In this document: piece by piece, positions 36,618 through 46,639 of the stretch
How the letters are laid out: each line of letters opens with the position of its first letter
How positions within the stretch are numbered: the stretch's first letter is position 1
Assembly (NCBI RefSeq): GCF_000378405.1
Contig: NZ_KB899636.1
Span: forward strand, 1,463,383 to 1,527,382
Origin: Succinimonas amylolytica DSM 2873
GTDB lineage: Bacteria > Pseudomonadota > Gammaproteobacteria > Enterobacterales > Succinivibrionaceae
DNA length: 64,000 bases
Direction of reading: 5' to 3'
Notes under the pieces: model-generated
The model's database searches: none
Told to the model about the DNA's origin: nothing
The model's input: only the letters and a program-made list of their open reading frames with translations
Translations under genes and position numbers: made by a program

Positions 36618-37979
36618 ATGAAATTTTTTAGGGAAACTCTTCTGGCTGCATCCCTCGCCGTCATGACAGCCGGATGCACGGCACTTCATTCCGAATATGA
36701 GAGACCGGATCTGGCGGAGTATGCTTTTGTTCAGGGTGGTACTGAAAAGGCCGAGATAAACCCTGATTTCTGGCAGGCCTTCAGAGATCCGTATCTTGAC
36801 GCTCTTACCGCAGAGGTTCTTAAAGCCCGCAACGATTATCGCCAGGCGGTGCTGTCAGCCCAGAAGGCGCTCAAGGAGGCTGAGATTACTGACACCAACA
36901 TGATCCCAAATGTTGATGGTTCCCTGGGGTCCGGAGCTTCCCGTGCTCTCAAGCATGGCTCGCATTCCTCGCTGTATGGCAAGTCCGGACTTAGTATCAG
37001 CTATGAAGCGGATCTTTTCGGGAGACTTTCCGCGGAGAGAAAGGCTCAGACACTGACTGCCGAAGCTGCTCTCCAGGATGCCCGGGCGGCCCGAATGACT
37101 GTTGCCGGAACGGTGGCGAAGCTTTACTGGTCGCTACTGTACTATCAGGATGCAATAAAGCTTCTGAAGGAAAATCTGGAGTCCTCTATGTCGCGGCAGA
37201 AGCTTATGCAGCTTCGTTATGACAGCGGCAAGCTGAGTGAACTGGATCTCAGTGAATCCCGGGTGGAGGTGGTTTCGGTGATGAGCCAGATTGATGACAA
37301 CGAAACCAAGCTCAGAAATACCATTGCCGCCATTAACGTTCTCAGAAACAGAGTTCCTGACACTCCGGTGGAAAACCGGGGTACTCTCAGAGATATCTTT
37401 GTGCCTGAAATTACTACTGGTCTCTCCGGAGATGTGCTAAGGTTCCGTCCCGACATAGCCTCCTGTGAAGCCCGTCTGAAAGCAGCTCTGGCCTCCCGGG
37501 ACAAGGCCCATCTGGATATGTATCCCCGGCTTACGCTTACTGCCGGGGTTTCTGCCGGAGGAAACACCAATATTGTGGACTTCTTCAGAAATCCGGTAGG
37601 TTCTCTGGCCGGAATGCTGGCGTTCCCGTTTCTGAACTACTATCAGAACAGTCTGAGAGTGGATCTGGCCGAGCTTAACCGTGATTCAGCCGAGGTAACC
37701 TTTGTGTACAAGTACTACAATGCTCTTTCGGAAGTGCAGCAGGGGCTTAACAACATCAGCTGGTACCGTCAGAAGAACGAATATAACAAAATACAGCTTG
37801 AGCTCAGAAGAAACAACGAAGAGATGTACCAGACCCGCTACGCCAATGGCAAGGTTTCCTTCAAGGATCTTCTGGAGGCCCGGACAGCCCGTAGAAATAC
37901 CGAGCTTTCTCTTCTGTCAGAGCAGGAGAATCTTCTGAACAGCCTTAAGGATCTGGCTCTGGCCATGGGCGGTTTTTAA
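36618..37979 (+). CDS. TolC/NodT-family outer membrane lipoprotein channel
   Basis: A 453-residue outer-membrane factor. The signal peptide ends in a lipobox with Cys20 (AVMTAGC), so the mature protein is a lipoprotein. Two OEP repeats follow: the first with LDALTAEVLKARNDYRQAVLSAQ and SGLSISYEADLFGRLS, the second with FRPDIASCEARLKAALASRDKAHLDMYPRL and RYANGKVSFKDLLEARTA. This is the NodT type, which pairs with MacAB or RND pumps. ATG 36618 has AAGGAG 9 nt upstream; the longer frame from 36582 lies inside macB. It completes the tripartite pump operon. Confidence 0.88.
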   Translation: MKFFRETLLAASLAVMTAGCTALHSEYERPDLAEYAFVQGGTEKAEINPDFWQAFRDPYLDALTAEVLKARNDYRQAVLSAQKALKEAEITDTNMIPNVDGSLGSGASRALKHGSHSSLYGKSGLSISYEADLFGRLSAERKAQTLTAEAALQDARAARMTVAGTVAKLYWSLLYYQDAIKLLKENLESSMSRQKLMQLRYDSGKLSELDLSESRVEVVSVMSQIDDNETKLRNTIAAINVLRNRVPDTPVENRGTLRDIFVPEITTGLSGDVLRFRPDIASCEARLKAALASRDKAHLDMYPRLTLTAGVSAGGNTNIVDFFRNPVGSLAGMLAFPFLNYYQNSLRVDLAELNRDSAEVTFVYKYYNALSEVQQGLNNISWYRQKNEYNKIQLELRRNNEEMYQTRYANGKVSFKDLLEARTARRNTELSLLSEQENLLNSLKDLALAMGGF

Positions 37980-38010
37980 ACGCGGTTTTTTCTTTTCGTC
38001 ATAACCTAAT

Positions 38011-38040
38011 CCGGTGTTTGTAAATCAGGCACCGGTTTTT
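38011..38040 (+). terminator. Terminator of the macAB operon
   Basis: CCGGTG (38011-38016) pairs with CACCGG (38030-38035), followed by TTTTT. Confidence 0.8.
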
Positions 38041-38534
38041 ATTTGCTTAATAAGAAGAGATCAGTGCAGTATTCCCGGGCCGATTTATAGCCGTTAGCGG
38101 GGGAAATGAGCCTGAAGCGGATTTATGGTAAATACACGGAATGTCCAGCACAGTGAATGTCAAGACCAGTCTGGTACCGGAGTTTTTGGCCTGTACTCAT
38201 AAAAAAATGGATAAACCCATTGTAGGAAAAGGACTTGCGCCATTTTCAGTTTTTAATTAGCGGGTGCGAAATCCAATACTTCAGCAGTCATGCTGCTTTT
38301 GCTAGCCGTTTCCTGTATTACAGATGATAAATTCTCTGGATTCGCAGACATTTAGCTCTGATCTATATTTTCTGACAGAGGCGGAAATGGGGCTAATTCC
38401 TTCGGGGAGGTACGAAATTAACAGCAATGCCGGTTTGGTTGTTATTCATGGCATCACAGTGTCCGGAAGAATTAAACACCAACCTGCAGAGTTAAAGTGT
38501 ACTTCCCAAAAAGCCTAAGATTTGCCAATCCCTG
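38041..38534. other. 494-bp region without a supported gene
   Basis: Short frames (for example 38324-38518) lack ribosome binding sites and homology. No RNA or repeat was recognised. Confidence 0.45.
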
Positions 38535-39596
38535 CTACTGTTTAATTTTACGATATGAAACAGCACACATACTGACAGATGATTCGTTCTGTTCGGCACA
38601 GGGTTCCGGAACAACAAGCTTTCCTTCCTCGTTGACAAGGAGTACTTCTGTTAATTCGGGATCCGTTGCCGTAATCCTGTCAGGAGAACCGTCGTTTGAG
38701 GTTTCAATGAAATCGCAGTGCTGAGGTTCTACCATCGCGATATAATCTGCATTGCTGTTCAGTACCCCGGTTGCGGTGCATTCGATTCTTTTAGAATCGC
38801 TCAGTAAATGTCTGGAAATCACTGTATGGTTGCCGAGTTCATCGGTGTCATCAATGATGATCTCCACAGAATTTCTGCTGTCTTTTTCATTCTCCCACAC
38901 TCCCGCAAATTCTGGATTTCTGACAGGATGAAACTGGCTGTAGTCTCTTTCAGGATTGAAATCAATGTCTTTTATGTCAGTCATAAGCTTCAGGGAAACC
39001 ATGCTCCAGGTGTTCTTTGTCTCGGATATCTGCGGCCGGATTACTGCAACGAGATGAATATCATTGGTTTTAGGGCGGATCTGAACTTCACCGTTATAAA
39101 GACTTGCCAGTACCTCAAGATTTCCGTTATCAAGCTTTTTTACTTTCCTGGCCATGACGAACAGCGGCTGTTCCTCGCCCCCCGTAGCAGGAAAATAATA
39201 AAAGCCGTTCTTATAGTAGTAGCTGTGCACTGAAGGGTAGTTTTTCATATCATAGGCAAAGTAATGTTTTAGTATTCTGGCAACCTTATCTGCGGAGACC
39301 CTGAAAAAGTCATGAGCGCATTTGTCATGTTCTGTCTGAACGCATTCCGGAACTTCGGTAATCAGGCTGTCTCTGTCATCGTAAATGATATGGCAATATG
39401 CAAAATCAAGGAGCCGTTTATCGCTGGCGATCACTTCTTCCCGGCTTTCATTATAAAAATTACACTCTGTAAAATCAGAAAGAAAATATCCGATATCTCT
39501 CATGGTTTTATCGTCAAAAGAGTCCTTTGTCCCTGAAGCAGCTGCCAATCCGGGAATCAGAAGAAGAGTGAGTACTATTCGGTAAAAATGATTCAT
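38535..39596 (-). CDS. Secreted protein of unknown function
   Basis: A 353-residue protein with a clean signal peptide (MNHFYRIVLTLLLIPGLAAASG, cleavage after AAA). The mature part is acidic, with several Cys that could pair (ECNF, AYCHI, PECVQ, DKCAHD, IECTA, QHCDF, EPCAE, SMCAV). I recognise no domain; the C-terminal half looks beta-rich. It stands alone between the efflux operon and the effector cluster, and is likely periplasmic or secreted. Confidence 0.65.
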   Translation of the reverse strand: MNHFYRIVLTLLLIPGLAAASGTKDSFDDKTMRDIGYFLSDFTECNFYNESREEVIASDKRLLDFAYCHIIYDDRDSLITEVPECVQTEHDKCAHDFFRVSADKVARILKHYFAYDMKNYPSVHSYYYKNGFYYFPATGGEEQPLFVMARKVKKLDNGNLEVLASLYNGEVQIRPKTNDIHLVAVIRPQISETKNTWSMVSLKLMTDIKDIDFNPERDYSQFHPVRNPEFAGVWENEKDSRNSVEIIIDDTDELGNHTVISRHLLSDSKRIECTATGVLNSNADYIAMVEPQHCDFIETSNDGSPDRITATDPELTEVLLVNEEGKLVVPEPCAEQNESSVSMCAVSYRKIKQ

Positions 39597-40452
39597 AATT
39601 ATTGTCCTGCGCTAAACAGCCGGTATCATTCTGCCTCCGGAATTTTCAAAGGAATTCACCTATACGGAACATCCGGAAACTGGATAAACAGTTATCTGCG
39701 TCTGGATTCCTAAAATGGTCTCTGTTTCGCCAGAATAACGGTTGTTATCTTATGACAGCCCCTTTACGGCAGTCAATTATAGTTATGAGTTTTGACAGTC
39801 TGAAGGGGCTGGTAATAAATATTTTTGTATATGTAATTATTTTAGTATCTGTCTTTAATACGGGAATTCTTGTCTGTGTTTTAAGAAGTTTGAAAATATC
39901 AGAAAATTTTATTTTTGTAAAATACGGGTTATCATTTTAAAAATTCTTTTTTTATTTAATTCAGGAAAATTCCTTTTTTTGAACCATAAATAGAGTTCGG
40001 TTTTTGTCCTTCTGTACCAGTCAAGGTAAATGCAATGTCAGGTTTAAGCTATAGAAAATACCACTGATTCAAATTTCTGAAATGCCCTGAGATCTGAAGA
40101 ATATCATGATCGCAGGGCTATTTTTGAATTAGGATCTGAAAATGCGGCTTTTGCGAGATAGGAGTGCTGATTGCATTTCCTGTGGCTTTTCTTCAATACA
40201 GCAAAGTCGGGCTTGCCATCCTCCCTTTGTTTCCGAATTTTCATGAAACTCTTCATTGCCTCTTAATGGCGGTATTTACGAAATTGTGTCTGGATCAATA
40301 TTATTCTGAAAAGGTGTAACAGCTCCACGATTTTTTCGTTTTAATACTAGTAGGGACAAGAGGATGGTTTTCTTCACAGGAGCGTTCCCGGCTCCGGATT
40401 TTTACCTCTGCAGCGATACCGCAGACGGGATGCCATAATAGAGGAGTGCAAA
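39597..40452. other. 856-bp intergenic region upstream of the effector cluster
   Basis: Mostly AT-rich. A 112-codon frame (39602-39940) overlaps the promoter of the secreted gene and lacks support. A terminator-like hairpin at 40084-40123 could end a small RNA, but no clear promoter for one was found. GAGGAG at 40441-40446 serves the large gene at 40453. Confidence 0.5.
40084..40123 (+). terminator. Orphan terminator-like hairpin
   Basis: GCCCTG-A-GATC (40084-40094) pairs with GATC-G-CAGGGC (40108-40118) with a single mismatch, followed by TATTTTT. No gene ends immediately upstream on this strand. Confidence 0.6.
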
Positions 40453-43400
40453 ATGACTGGTGTTAACATTAACAACAATCTGAATATTGACAATAACATT
40501 ATCGGCAATAACCCAGCCCTCAACATTGACAACCGTCCTCAGGGCAATAATGCAGTCCGTCAGGAAATTGGTGCCGGAAATCAGAATCTTGAAGTTCAGG
40601 CACGTAACAATGAGGTCAGGAATACTGAAAACAGATACCCCAGAGCTTCTGCTTCCATGGCTCAGAAGTTTTCCGGCATTGAGTCCCGGGTTAGCGAGGC
40701 CGCCGACGGAAGAAGGGATATGACCCTAGGGGATCTTATGAAGCTTCTCGTGGATCATTCGGAAACCCAGGAAAAGTCACGGGTGCTTTTCAAAAATGCC
40801 CAGGGGGCTTTGGAGCTTGATAAATTCGCCGGGGAGATGATTAAGTCTCTGACAAACACCTACTGCTTCGGAAACCGGAGGGAGCTGCCGGAGGATGCGG
40901 CAAAGCTTAAAGCTGACATGACCCAGCTTTTTGATACCATTATGAATCACAGCTACCATTCCGGAGACCGGGCTAAAATAATCAGCAGGCTTTCCGGAAT
41001 TGCGGAAAGACTTACTCAGCATGTGAACAGTCAGGGGGATCTGTCTCCGGCTAGCAAGGAGAAGGCTTTAGCCCTTGTTAATGATATTAAGGAAAAATTC
41101 ACGGCGATCATCGATAACCGTTTCGAGCTGGAGCAGAAGATTCTTAAGTCCATGGAATCCAATGTCAAGATCTCATTTAAGAATACCGAGGATCTGCTGG
41201 GCATGGGGCGGCTCTTTAAGAAATGCGAAAACTACCTGACAGGAATCGGCAAAAAGGCCGATCTGGGAAAGTTTTTTGAACTGCCTTCCCTGAATGCCCA
41301 AAAGCTGGTGAATCAGTTTTCTTCCGGGGAGCTTAGTCTTCGGGAGGCGGTGAACTCCGAGGATCAGGATCCCCGGACACTGAGTCTGCTCCGGGATTTT
41401 TCAAAAGACAGCATGAAACGGTTCCAAAACGAGCTGAACACCCTGGACAATTCCCGGGCTAATGTTCAGGAGCGGCAAAACACGCTCATTAATGACATCA
41501 GGGCTCATGGTGCGGAGGGGAATGCGATTCGGGGATCCATTACGGATTTTTCCAAAATGGTTTTTGACCGCATAAAGCAGCTCAATCTTATAAATGATGA
41601 TGCCGCGGCGTATCTGTCAGAAGCCGATGAGAATACTCTTTATTCCGGAGATGGCAACGATCACGATTCCCGCATCAGCGCCGAGGTCGCGCGGCTTAAG
41701 GAGGTTTTCAATGCGGTTAGTCCGGGCGCCGGGGATGCTCTGGAAAGACTTTCCGGAGGCAGCAGTGCTCTTTTTGCTCATGTCCTGAAAACCGTGGATT
41801 ATTCTCCGGAGCTGATGCTGAACCTTATGAGCAGTCCGGGGCTGGCGGATTCTCTGCTCAGGCTGGAGACCTCTGAGCTTTCCGATAATGCCGTGCGGGA
41901 GTGCATTAATACCATCTCCGCCGGTGTTCTGCGTGCGGATGCTGCAGATACCACCATGCTCACCACTCTTTTAAGCGGTGTTTCCCGGGAGCATCTTTCC
42001 GCATCTGCAGCTGTCATTATGGATCACCTGCCCCAGAAACTGGAGCTCACCAATGACGTTCTGGCATGTATCAATTTCATTGTCAGTGAAAACCGTGCCG
42101 ATCATAAAAGCATCACGAATATCTCCATGAATGATCTCAAGACGGCCTTCAGCAGGATCGTGAGTCCCGGTAATGACACGGTCGCAGTTTTGAAAAGAAA
42201 TCACTGCTTCAGTGATCTCCGGACGGTGGAGAACATTATTCTCAAGGCCGCCTATCATCAGTATCTGTCCGAGCATCCCACTGCCGCGGATGCGGAGCAG
42301 GGGCGACACGGGGATTTCAGGAGCAATGCCGGATTCCGGGCGGAGATGGGCATTGTGGATAATGTCGCTGATGCTGTGAACGGCCGGGTTCATATCGGCA
42401 GATACGAGGGATTTGATCCTGTTACTGTCAATACAAAAAACACCGACATGACTCTCTTCCTGAAGTTCTTCAATCTGGCTATGCACCATAGTGATTTTGT
42501 GGAAAGCTGCAGCAAAATTCCGGCTGTTCATGTTACCCGAAGAATTGCCGAGGTTATGGGGCCGAAGGCGCTTGCCTTTATGAACGGCGCCGAGAATGTA
42601 TTCAAGCATCAGCCGGGGATCGAAGAAAAGGATATCCAGAATTTTGACAGACTCCGTCAGGAATTGCAGAACTGCCAGTCCGGCGGCGAAGTACTGCAGC
42701 TTTTGGAGAAGGATGAAAATGTCGCTATCATGACCAGCATTTTTATCGCTTCCCAGAAGACGACTCTGGATCAAATCCAGGAGAACAACGAGCAGAAGCT
42801 TAATAGCTCCCGGCAGGTCATTGATTCGCTGCATCTTAATGATCTGATTCAGTTCAGTCACCGCTCAGAATCTGCTGTGGGTTCCGGAAACAGAGCCATT
42901 GACAGTGCCGAGGAGCTTTTGAAGGATGTTTCCAAGATTCAGGGAAGCCAGGGCTTGGGAGTGCTGCTCGCTTCTCTGGAAACACTCGGTGCCAGAACCA
43001 TGCTGGACATTCTGCCTAAGGGGCAGACCTATTTCGGGATTGCACCGGAGGATTTCAGAAATCCTGCAAAAATTCCGGCTATTCGGGATGCCCTGCAAAG
43101 CGTGCCGCCGGAGCTTAGGGAGTCATCAGACTTTAAGTTTGCCTTTATGACCTATACCAAACTCAGGCACCTTGCCCGGAACAGCAAAAACATTCAGAGC
43201 GAGGCAGCTCTTATTAATTGCCGTCCGGAGCCGCTGGAATTCCAGTCCCGTCTTTGGGAGGTGGCCTATCAGGGACCGGCAGGAAACAATAACGTAAACA
43301 GCGCTATGGGTGAATTTACAGTTCTGAATGAAAACTATGGCGATCAGGATTCTATTATCAGCTTCTGCATTAGCAAGTCCCAGGTTTCCAGAAACGCCTG

Positions 43401-46041
43401 TGCCACCGCTCTTAAGAATCTGAAGCTCACCGATGATATGTTTGCTGCCGAAAACAATATTTTTGTTCAGAACAAGAAGGAAGGGGCTGAACTGAAGAAG
43501 GAGCTGGGGCTTCTTATTGCCACTGCCCGGAAGGAGCTTCAGAAACCTGCTGCCGATCCTGGCACAGTCATGCGGAATCTTTACAATGCCGTAGCCTCAA
43601 AGCTGGCTAAGGATCGTGCTCATAACATTTCCAGCGCCATTATGTATCTGACACCGTATTTTCAGAATGAGTTCAGTACCACCTCCGGCGATCTTACCTA
43701 CGAGAAGAAGCTTACCAGGACCTTCAGTGAGATCTTTCCGTCCGACAAGAATGCTGTTTCCACACTTAAAGCAGCGCTGGTACATACCACGGCCGGGCTG
43801 TCCCGCACTCTTTCCGAGCTTATGTCCGGATTCCGCAGAGCCAGTGCGGCTGATGATGCCCGGGTAGGCGAGCTTATGAAAAACGAGTTCGTTTCTCTGA
43901 TGGCAGAGAAGGCTCTCCGTCAGGTGGCCTATGATAATAAATTCAAGACCTATGCTGATTTCAAATATGATTTCTCCAATAATACCGAGCTTAACGGCAA
44001 GTCCCGGGACGAACTGATAAAGGAAGCAGTGCGCCATCTGAAGGCAGATCTTGCAGTTGACGATGTGGTGCTGGAAAAGATGATAAGGCAGCTGACTTCT
44101 TCGGATCTGTACAGTAACGACACCTCCAGTAAATCCAAGCACGCTAAAAGAGCAATCAGATATGCGGGCCGGGCTATTAGCTCCACCAGGTTTTTTGGCA
44201 GGATCTCCAATGCCTTTAAGGGTATTAAGGCCTTTTTTGTATCCAGGAAAGAGCCCAAGGTGTACGAGGCCATCTCCGGCAAGGTGCTCACCAGTCTGAG
44301 CGGGGGAGATACACTGGTGCATACCAAGGATAACAAGATTTCCCTGGAGGCCGGAAAGAATTTTGAGGTGGGGAAGCTGCAGATAGGGGCCAAGGCCAAG
44401 CTGTCTCTGGGAGCCGGATCCAGTCTTGAAATTGAGCGTCAGGATGATGGCGGGTATCTCTTCAGAATGTCCGCCAATATTACGGCAGGGGCAGGCGCCG
44501 GCGGTACGGTCGGAACCGTTACGGATCCCACGGTGTCAGTGGAGGCGGAATTAAACGGCAAGTATCAGAAGACCTATGCAGTGACCATGGCCGAAGAGGA
44601 TGCGGCGGTTTTTCTTGCAAAGATTATGTCCGGCAGGCTGGAGCGGTCGGATTTCCAGAAGGCAAAGGATCTCCGGGCCGAAACTGCTGCGTCCTTTGAT
44701 TTTTCGGCCTCAGCGGAAGCCGGGATCAAGGGAACCAAGCAGATAATTCAGGGCGGCGATGATACCAGCATGTATGATCCCGTGCAGTTTTCTGCCAGCG
44801 CTGAACTGGAATGGTCCAAGGAATGGGTGCGGGAGACAGGGGCTACCAGCCAGACCTTTACCAAGAACTCGTCGTTTTCTGTTTCTGCCGGGGTGGAAGG
44901 TACTTTCTCGCTGAAGAATCAGCTTCTTAATGGTGCCAATCCCGATGAAATGAAGGATAAGATTGAGGATAAGGTCAGCGAATACAAGGAGAATGCCGGG
45001 CTTGACGAGGATGATGAAATTACCATGGGAGATCTTCCCGATGAGGTGCTCAAGGATACTGACATCAAAAAGTTCAATGATGATTCCAAGTCCATTAATT
45101 CCGGTAACAAGCTGGCGCATTTCTTTACAGATCACAAGAAGCTTCTCAGCGACAATGTTTTCGGCAAATACATTATTGATAAGTTTTCCTCCCACAAGTA
45201 TCTGCCAACGGACAAGCAGGACTGGGCCTGGAAGGATGATGTGGAGAAATGGGAGTTTGACAGAAACCGCTTTATTGCGGAAAGCCTGGTAAATTTTGCC
45301 CAGACCAATGCTGTAAATAATGCCGCAGCTGATATGGATGACTTCATTGGCTGGCTTACTGACAAAATTCCTGCCATGAAGGAGGCGAAGAGCTTTGTAA
45401 AAACCGTCACCGGACTGGTCAACTCCTTCGAAGGACTGGTCAACCGGCTGGATACGGCGCATCTGAGGTTTAACCTTGATATCAAGGCCGGGAATGATGC
45501 CAATGAGCTCCTGACTGTGAGTGCCGGGGTAACCTATCAGTGTGATGACAGCAGATCCTTTGAGACCAACCTCCTGCAGAATGATCTCAGAAAGGTGGAC
45601 AGGGTTACCACCATTACTCCGGAGACCAAGGGCGGCGAAAACAATGTGAAGACCAAGAATATCAGTTTTCTCACCAAAACCATGAAGCAGTACGGTTTTA
45701 CCAAAAGACAGATGGAAAAGGCCATTGCGCAGCTTAATCTTCTTCAGAACAACGGCGAGACGCTGGAATCCATGGAGATTGTCCGTACTGGAAAAAAGTC
45801 GGCACTGGATCGGATCCGCAGGGAGCTTGGCAATACTGAAAAGGGTAATCTGGCCGGCAAGATCGGCAGGAAGGTGGATGATATGAAAGATAATGATTTC
45901 ATTCCTCTGAAGATTGTCTTTAACACCTCCAAGAAGATTGATTCCACGTCTACCGGTCTGAGTGCCGGCACTGTTATCAAGGTCAGCATTTCGTCTGAAG
46001 AGTCCCTGGTGAAAAACAATTCCTATGAGATTGAATTCTAA
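40453..46041 (+). CDS. Giant candidate type III secretion effector
   Basis: A 1862-residue protein with no signal peptide. The first ~65 residues are Asn-rich and polar (MTGVNINNNLNIDNN), typical of a type III secretion signal. Residues ~80-1240 are predicted helical by eye. From ~1290 on, alternating polar/hydrophobic strands rich in Gly, Ser and Ala appear (LSLGAGSSLEIER, FDFSASAEAGIKG, SFSVSAGVEGTFSLK, LTVSAGVTYQCD), as in a beta-barrel or beta-solenoid. A CesT-like chaperone gene follows 50 bp later. Size, chaperone position and a strand-rich C-terminus recall the AvrE/DspE-DspF pairs of plant pathogens, but I see no direct sequence match. Start: GAGGAG 6 nt upstream. Confidence 0.6.
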   Translation: MTGVNINNNLNIDNNIIGNNPALNIDNRPQGNNAVRQEIGAGNQNLEVQARNNEVRNTENRYPRASASMAQKFSGIESRVSEAADGRRDMTLGDLMKLLVDHSETQEKSRVLFKNAQGALELDKFAGEMIKSLTNTYCFGNRRELPEDAAKLKADMTQLFDTIMNHSYHSGDRAKIISRLSGIAERLTQHVNSQGDLSPASKEKALALVNDIKEKFTAIIDNRFELEQKILKSMESNVKISFKNTEDLLGMGRLFKKCENYLTGIGKKADLGKFFELPSLNAQKLVNQFSSGELSLREAVNSEDQDPRTLSLLRDFSKDSMKRFQNELNTLDNSRANVQERQNTLINDIRAHGAEGNAIRGSITDFSKMVFDRIKQLNLINDDAAAYLSEADENTLYSGDGNDHDSRISAEVARLKEVFNAVSPGAGDALERLSGGSSALFAHVLKTVDYSPELMLNLMSSPGLADSLLRLETSELSDNAVRECINTISAGVLRADAADTTMLTTLLSGVSREHLSASAAVIMDHLPQKLELTNDVLACINFIVSENRADHKSITNISMNDLKTAFSRIVSPGNDTVAVLKRNHCFSDLRTVENIILKAAYHQYLSEHPTAADAEQGRHGDFRSNAGFRAEMGIVDNVADAVNGRVHIGRYEGFDPVTVNTKNTDMTLFLKFFNLAMHHSDFVESCSKIPAVHVTRRIAEVMGPKALAFMNGAENVFKHQPGIEEKDIQNFDRLRQELQNCQSGGEVLQLLEKDENVAIMTSIFIASQKTTLDQIQENNEQKLNSSRQVIDSLHLNDLIQFSHRSESAVGSGNRAIDSAEELLKDVSKIQGSQGLGVLLASLETLGARTMLDILPKGQTYFGIAPEDFRNPAKIPAIRDALQSVPPELRESSDFKFAFMTYTKLRHLARNSKNIQSEAALINCRPEPLEFQSRLWEVAYQGPAGNNNVNSAMGEFTVLNENYGDQDSIISFCISKSQVSRNACATALKNLKLTDDMFAAENNIFVQNKKEGAELKKELGLLIATARKELQKPAADPGTVMRNLYNAVASKLAKDRAHNISSAIMYLTPYFQNEFSTTSGDLTYEKKLTRTFSEIFPSDKNAVSTLKAALVHTTAGLSRTLSELMSGFRRASAADDARVGELMKNEFVSLMAEKALRQVAYDNKFKTYADFKYDFSNNTELNGKSRDELIKEAVRHLKADLAVDDVVLEKMIRQLTSSDLYSNDTSSKSKHAKRAIRYAGRAISSTRFFGRISNAFKGIKAFFVSRKEPKVYEAISGKVLTSLSGGDTLVHTKDNKISLEAGKNFEVGKLQIGAKAKLSLGAGSSLEIERQDDGGYLFRMSANITAGAGAGGTVGTVTDPTVSVEAELNGKYQKTYAVTMAEEDAAVFLAKIMSGRLERSDFQKAKDLRAETAASFDFSASAEAGIKGTKQIIQGGDDTSMYDPVQFSASAELEWSKEWVRETGATSQTFTKNSSFSVSAGVEGTFSLKNQLLNGANPDEMKDKIEDKVSEYKENAGLDEDDEITMGDLPDEVLKDTDIKKFNDDSKSINSGNKLAHFFTDHKKLLSDNVFGKYIIDKFSSHKYLPTDKQDWAWKDDVEKWEFDRNRFIAESLVNFAQTNAVNNAAADMDDFIGWLTDKIPAMKEAKSFVKTVTGLVNSFEGLVNRLDTAHLRFNLDIKAGNDANELLTVSAGVTYQCDDSRSFETNLLQNDLRKVDRVTTITPETKGGENNVKTKNISFLTKTMKQYGFTKRQMEKAIAQLNLLQNNGETLESMEIVRTGKKSALDRIRRELGNTEKGNLAGKIGRKVDDMKDNDFIPLKIVFNTSKKIDSTSTGLSAGTVIKVSISSEESLVKNNSYEIEF

Positions 46042-46091
46042 AAAACTGCAAAGCCTCCGGGCATTATTGCAGGAGGTTCGGAGAATATGAA

Positions 46092-46517
46092 ATGATTGAT
46101 ATGCTGAACGGGATTTTTGCGAAATGCAGCATGCCGCTGAAGCCGCTGGATCCTGAAACCGGAATTTCTGAAAACGATCTTAATGATATGCATGTGATAC
46201 TGACCTGCGACCGGGAGCAGAAAAGGCTTTTGGTTACGGGATTTATCATGGAGATTGATGATTTTTACGATCCGGCATTCAAGGAGCTGCAGAAAACCAT
46301 TCTTAAAATGAATGACGCAGATTTTCTGCCGGACAATTTCCGGATCGGGATTAACCTTCCGGAGCTGATGGTGGAGATTCTGTCCTCCCTGGATCTTAAT
46401 TCTCCCGATGATCTCATGGGGCAGGTGGAAATGCTGATAAGGCGTATTACCTTTTACGGTATTGAAAGCAGAAAGCGGATTTTCGCTGCCTATGCAGAGC
46501 AGCAGGGCGGGAAATAG
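46092..46517 (+). CDS. CesT-like type III secretion chaperone for the giant effector
   Basis: A 141-residue small acidic protein with the alpha/beta layout of class I type III chaperones: an N-terminal helix, beta strands (MHVILTCDREQKRLLVTGFIMEID), and a C-terminal helical part with NLPELMVEILSSLDL. Similarity is at the pattern level only. Location is the stronger evidence: it begins 50 bp after the effector stop, as chaperones usually do. The start is set by GGAG at 46080-46083, 8 nt before ATG. It would bind the effector's N-terminal region and keep it secretion-competent. Confidence 0.5.
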   Translation: MIDMLNGIFAKCSMPLKPLDPETGISENDLNDMHVILTCDREQKRLLVTGFIMEIDDFYDPAFKELQKTILKMNDADFLPDNFRIGINLPELMVEILSSLDLNSPDDLMGQVEMLIRRITFYGIESRKRIFAAYAEQQGGK

Positions 46518-46562
46518 GGCGAACTGATTCAGGATTGCTTCTGGTTGTGCGGCTTTTCTGAA

Positions 46563-46604
46563 AAAAACAGCCCCGTAATATCTCCGGGGCATGCTTCTGT
46601 TTTT
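46563..46604. terminator. Bidirectional terminator between the two effector units
   Basis: GCCCCG/CGGGGC (46570-46575 with 46585-46590), flanked outside by AAAAAACAG and CTGTTTTT, allows termination in both directions for the convergent genes. Confidence 0.8.
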
Positions 46605-46639
46605 CGGAACCGTTCAAAAACAGATCCGGAGCTTCAGTT

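Noticed and set aside
38324..38518. 64-codon frame before the secreted gene
   Set aside because: No ribosome binding site, no domain, and it overlaps only non-coding sequence of mixed composition.
39602..39940. 112-codon plus-strand frame with a hydrophobic stretch
   Set aside because: It starts 6 bp from the divergent gene start, lacks a ribosome binding site and occupies the likely promoter region.
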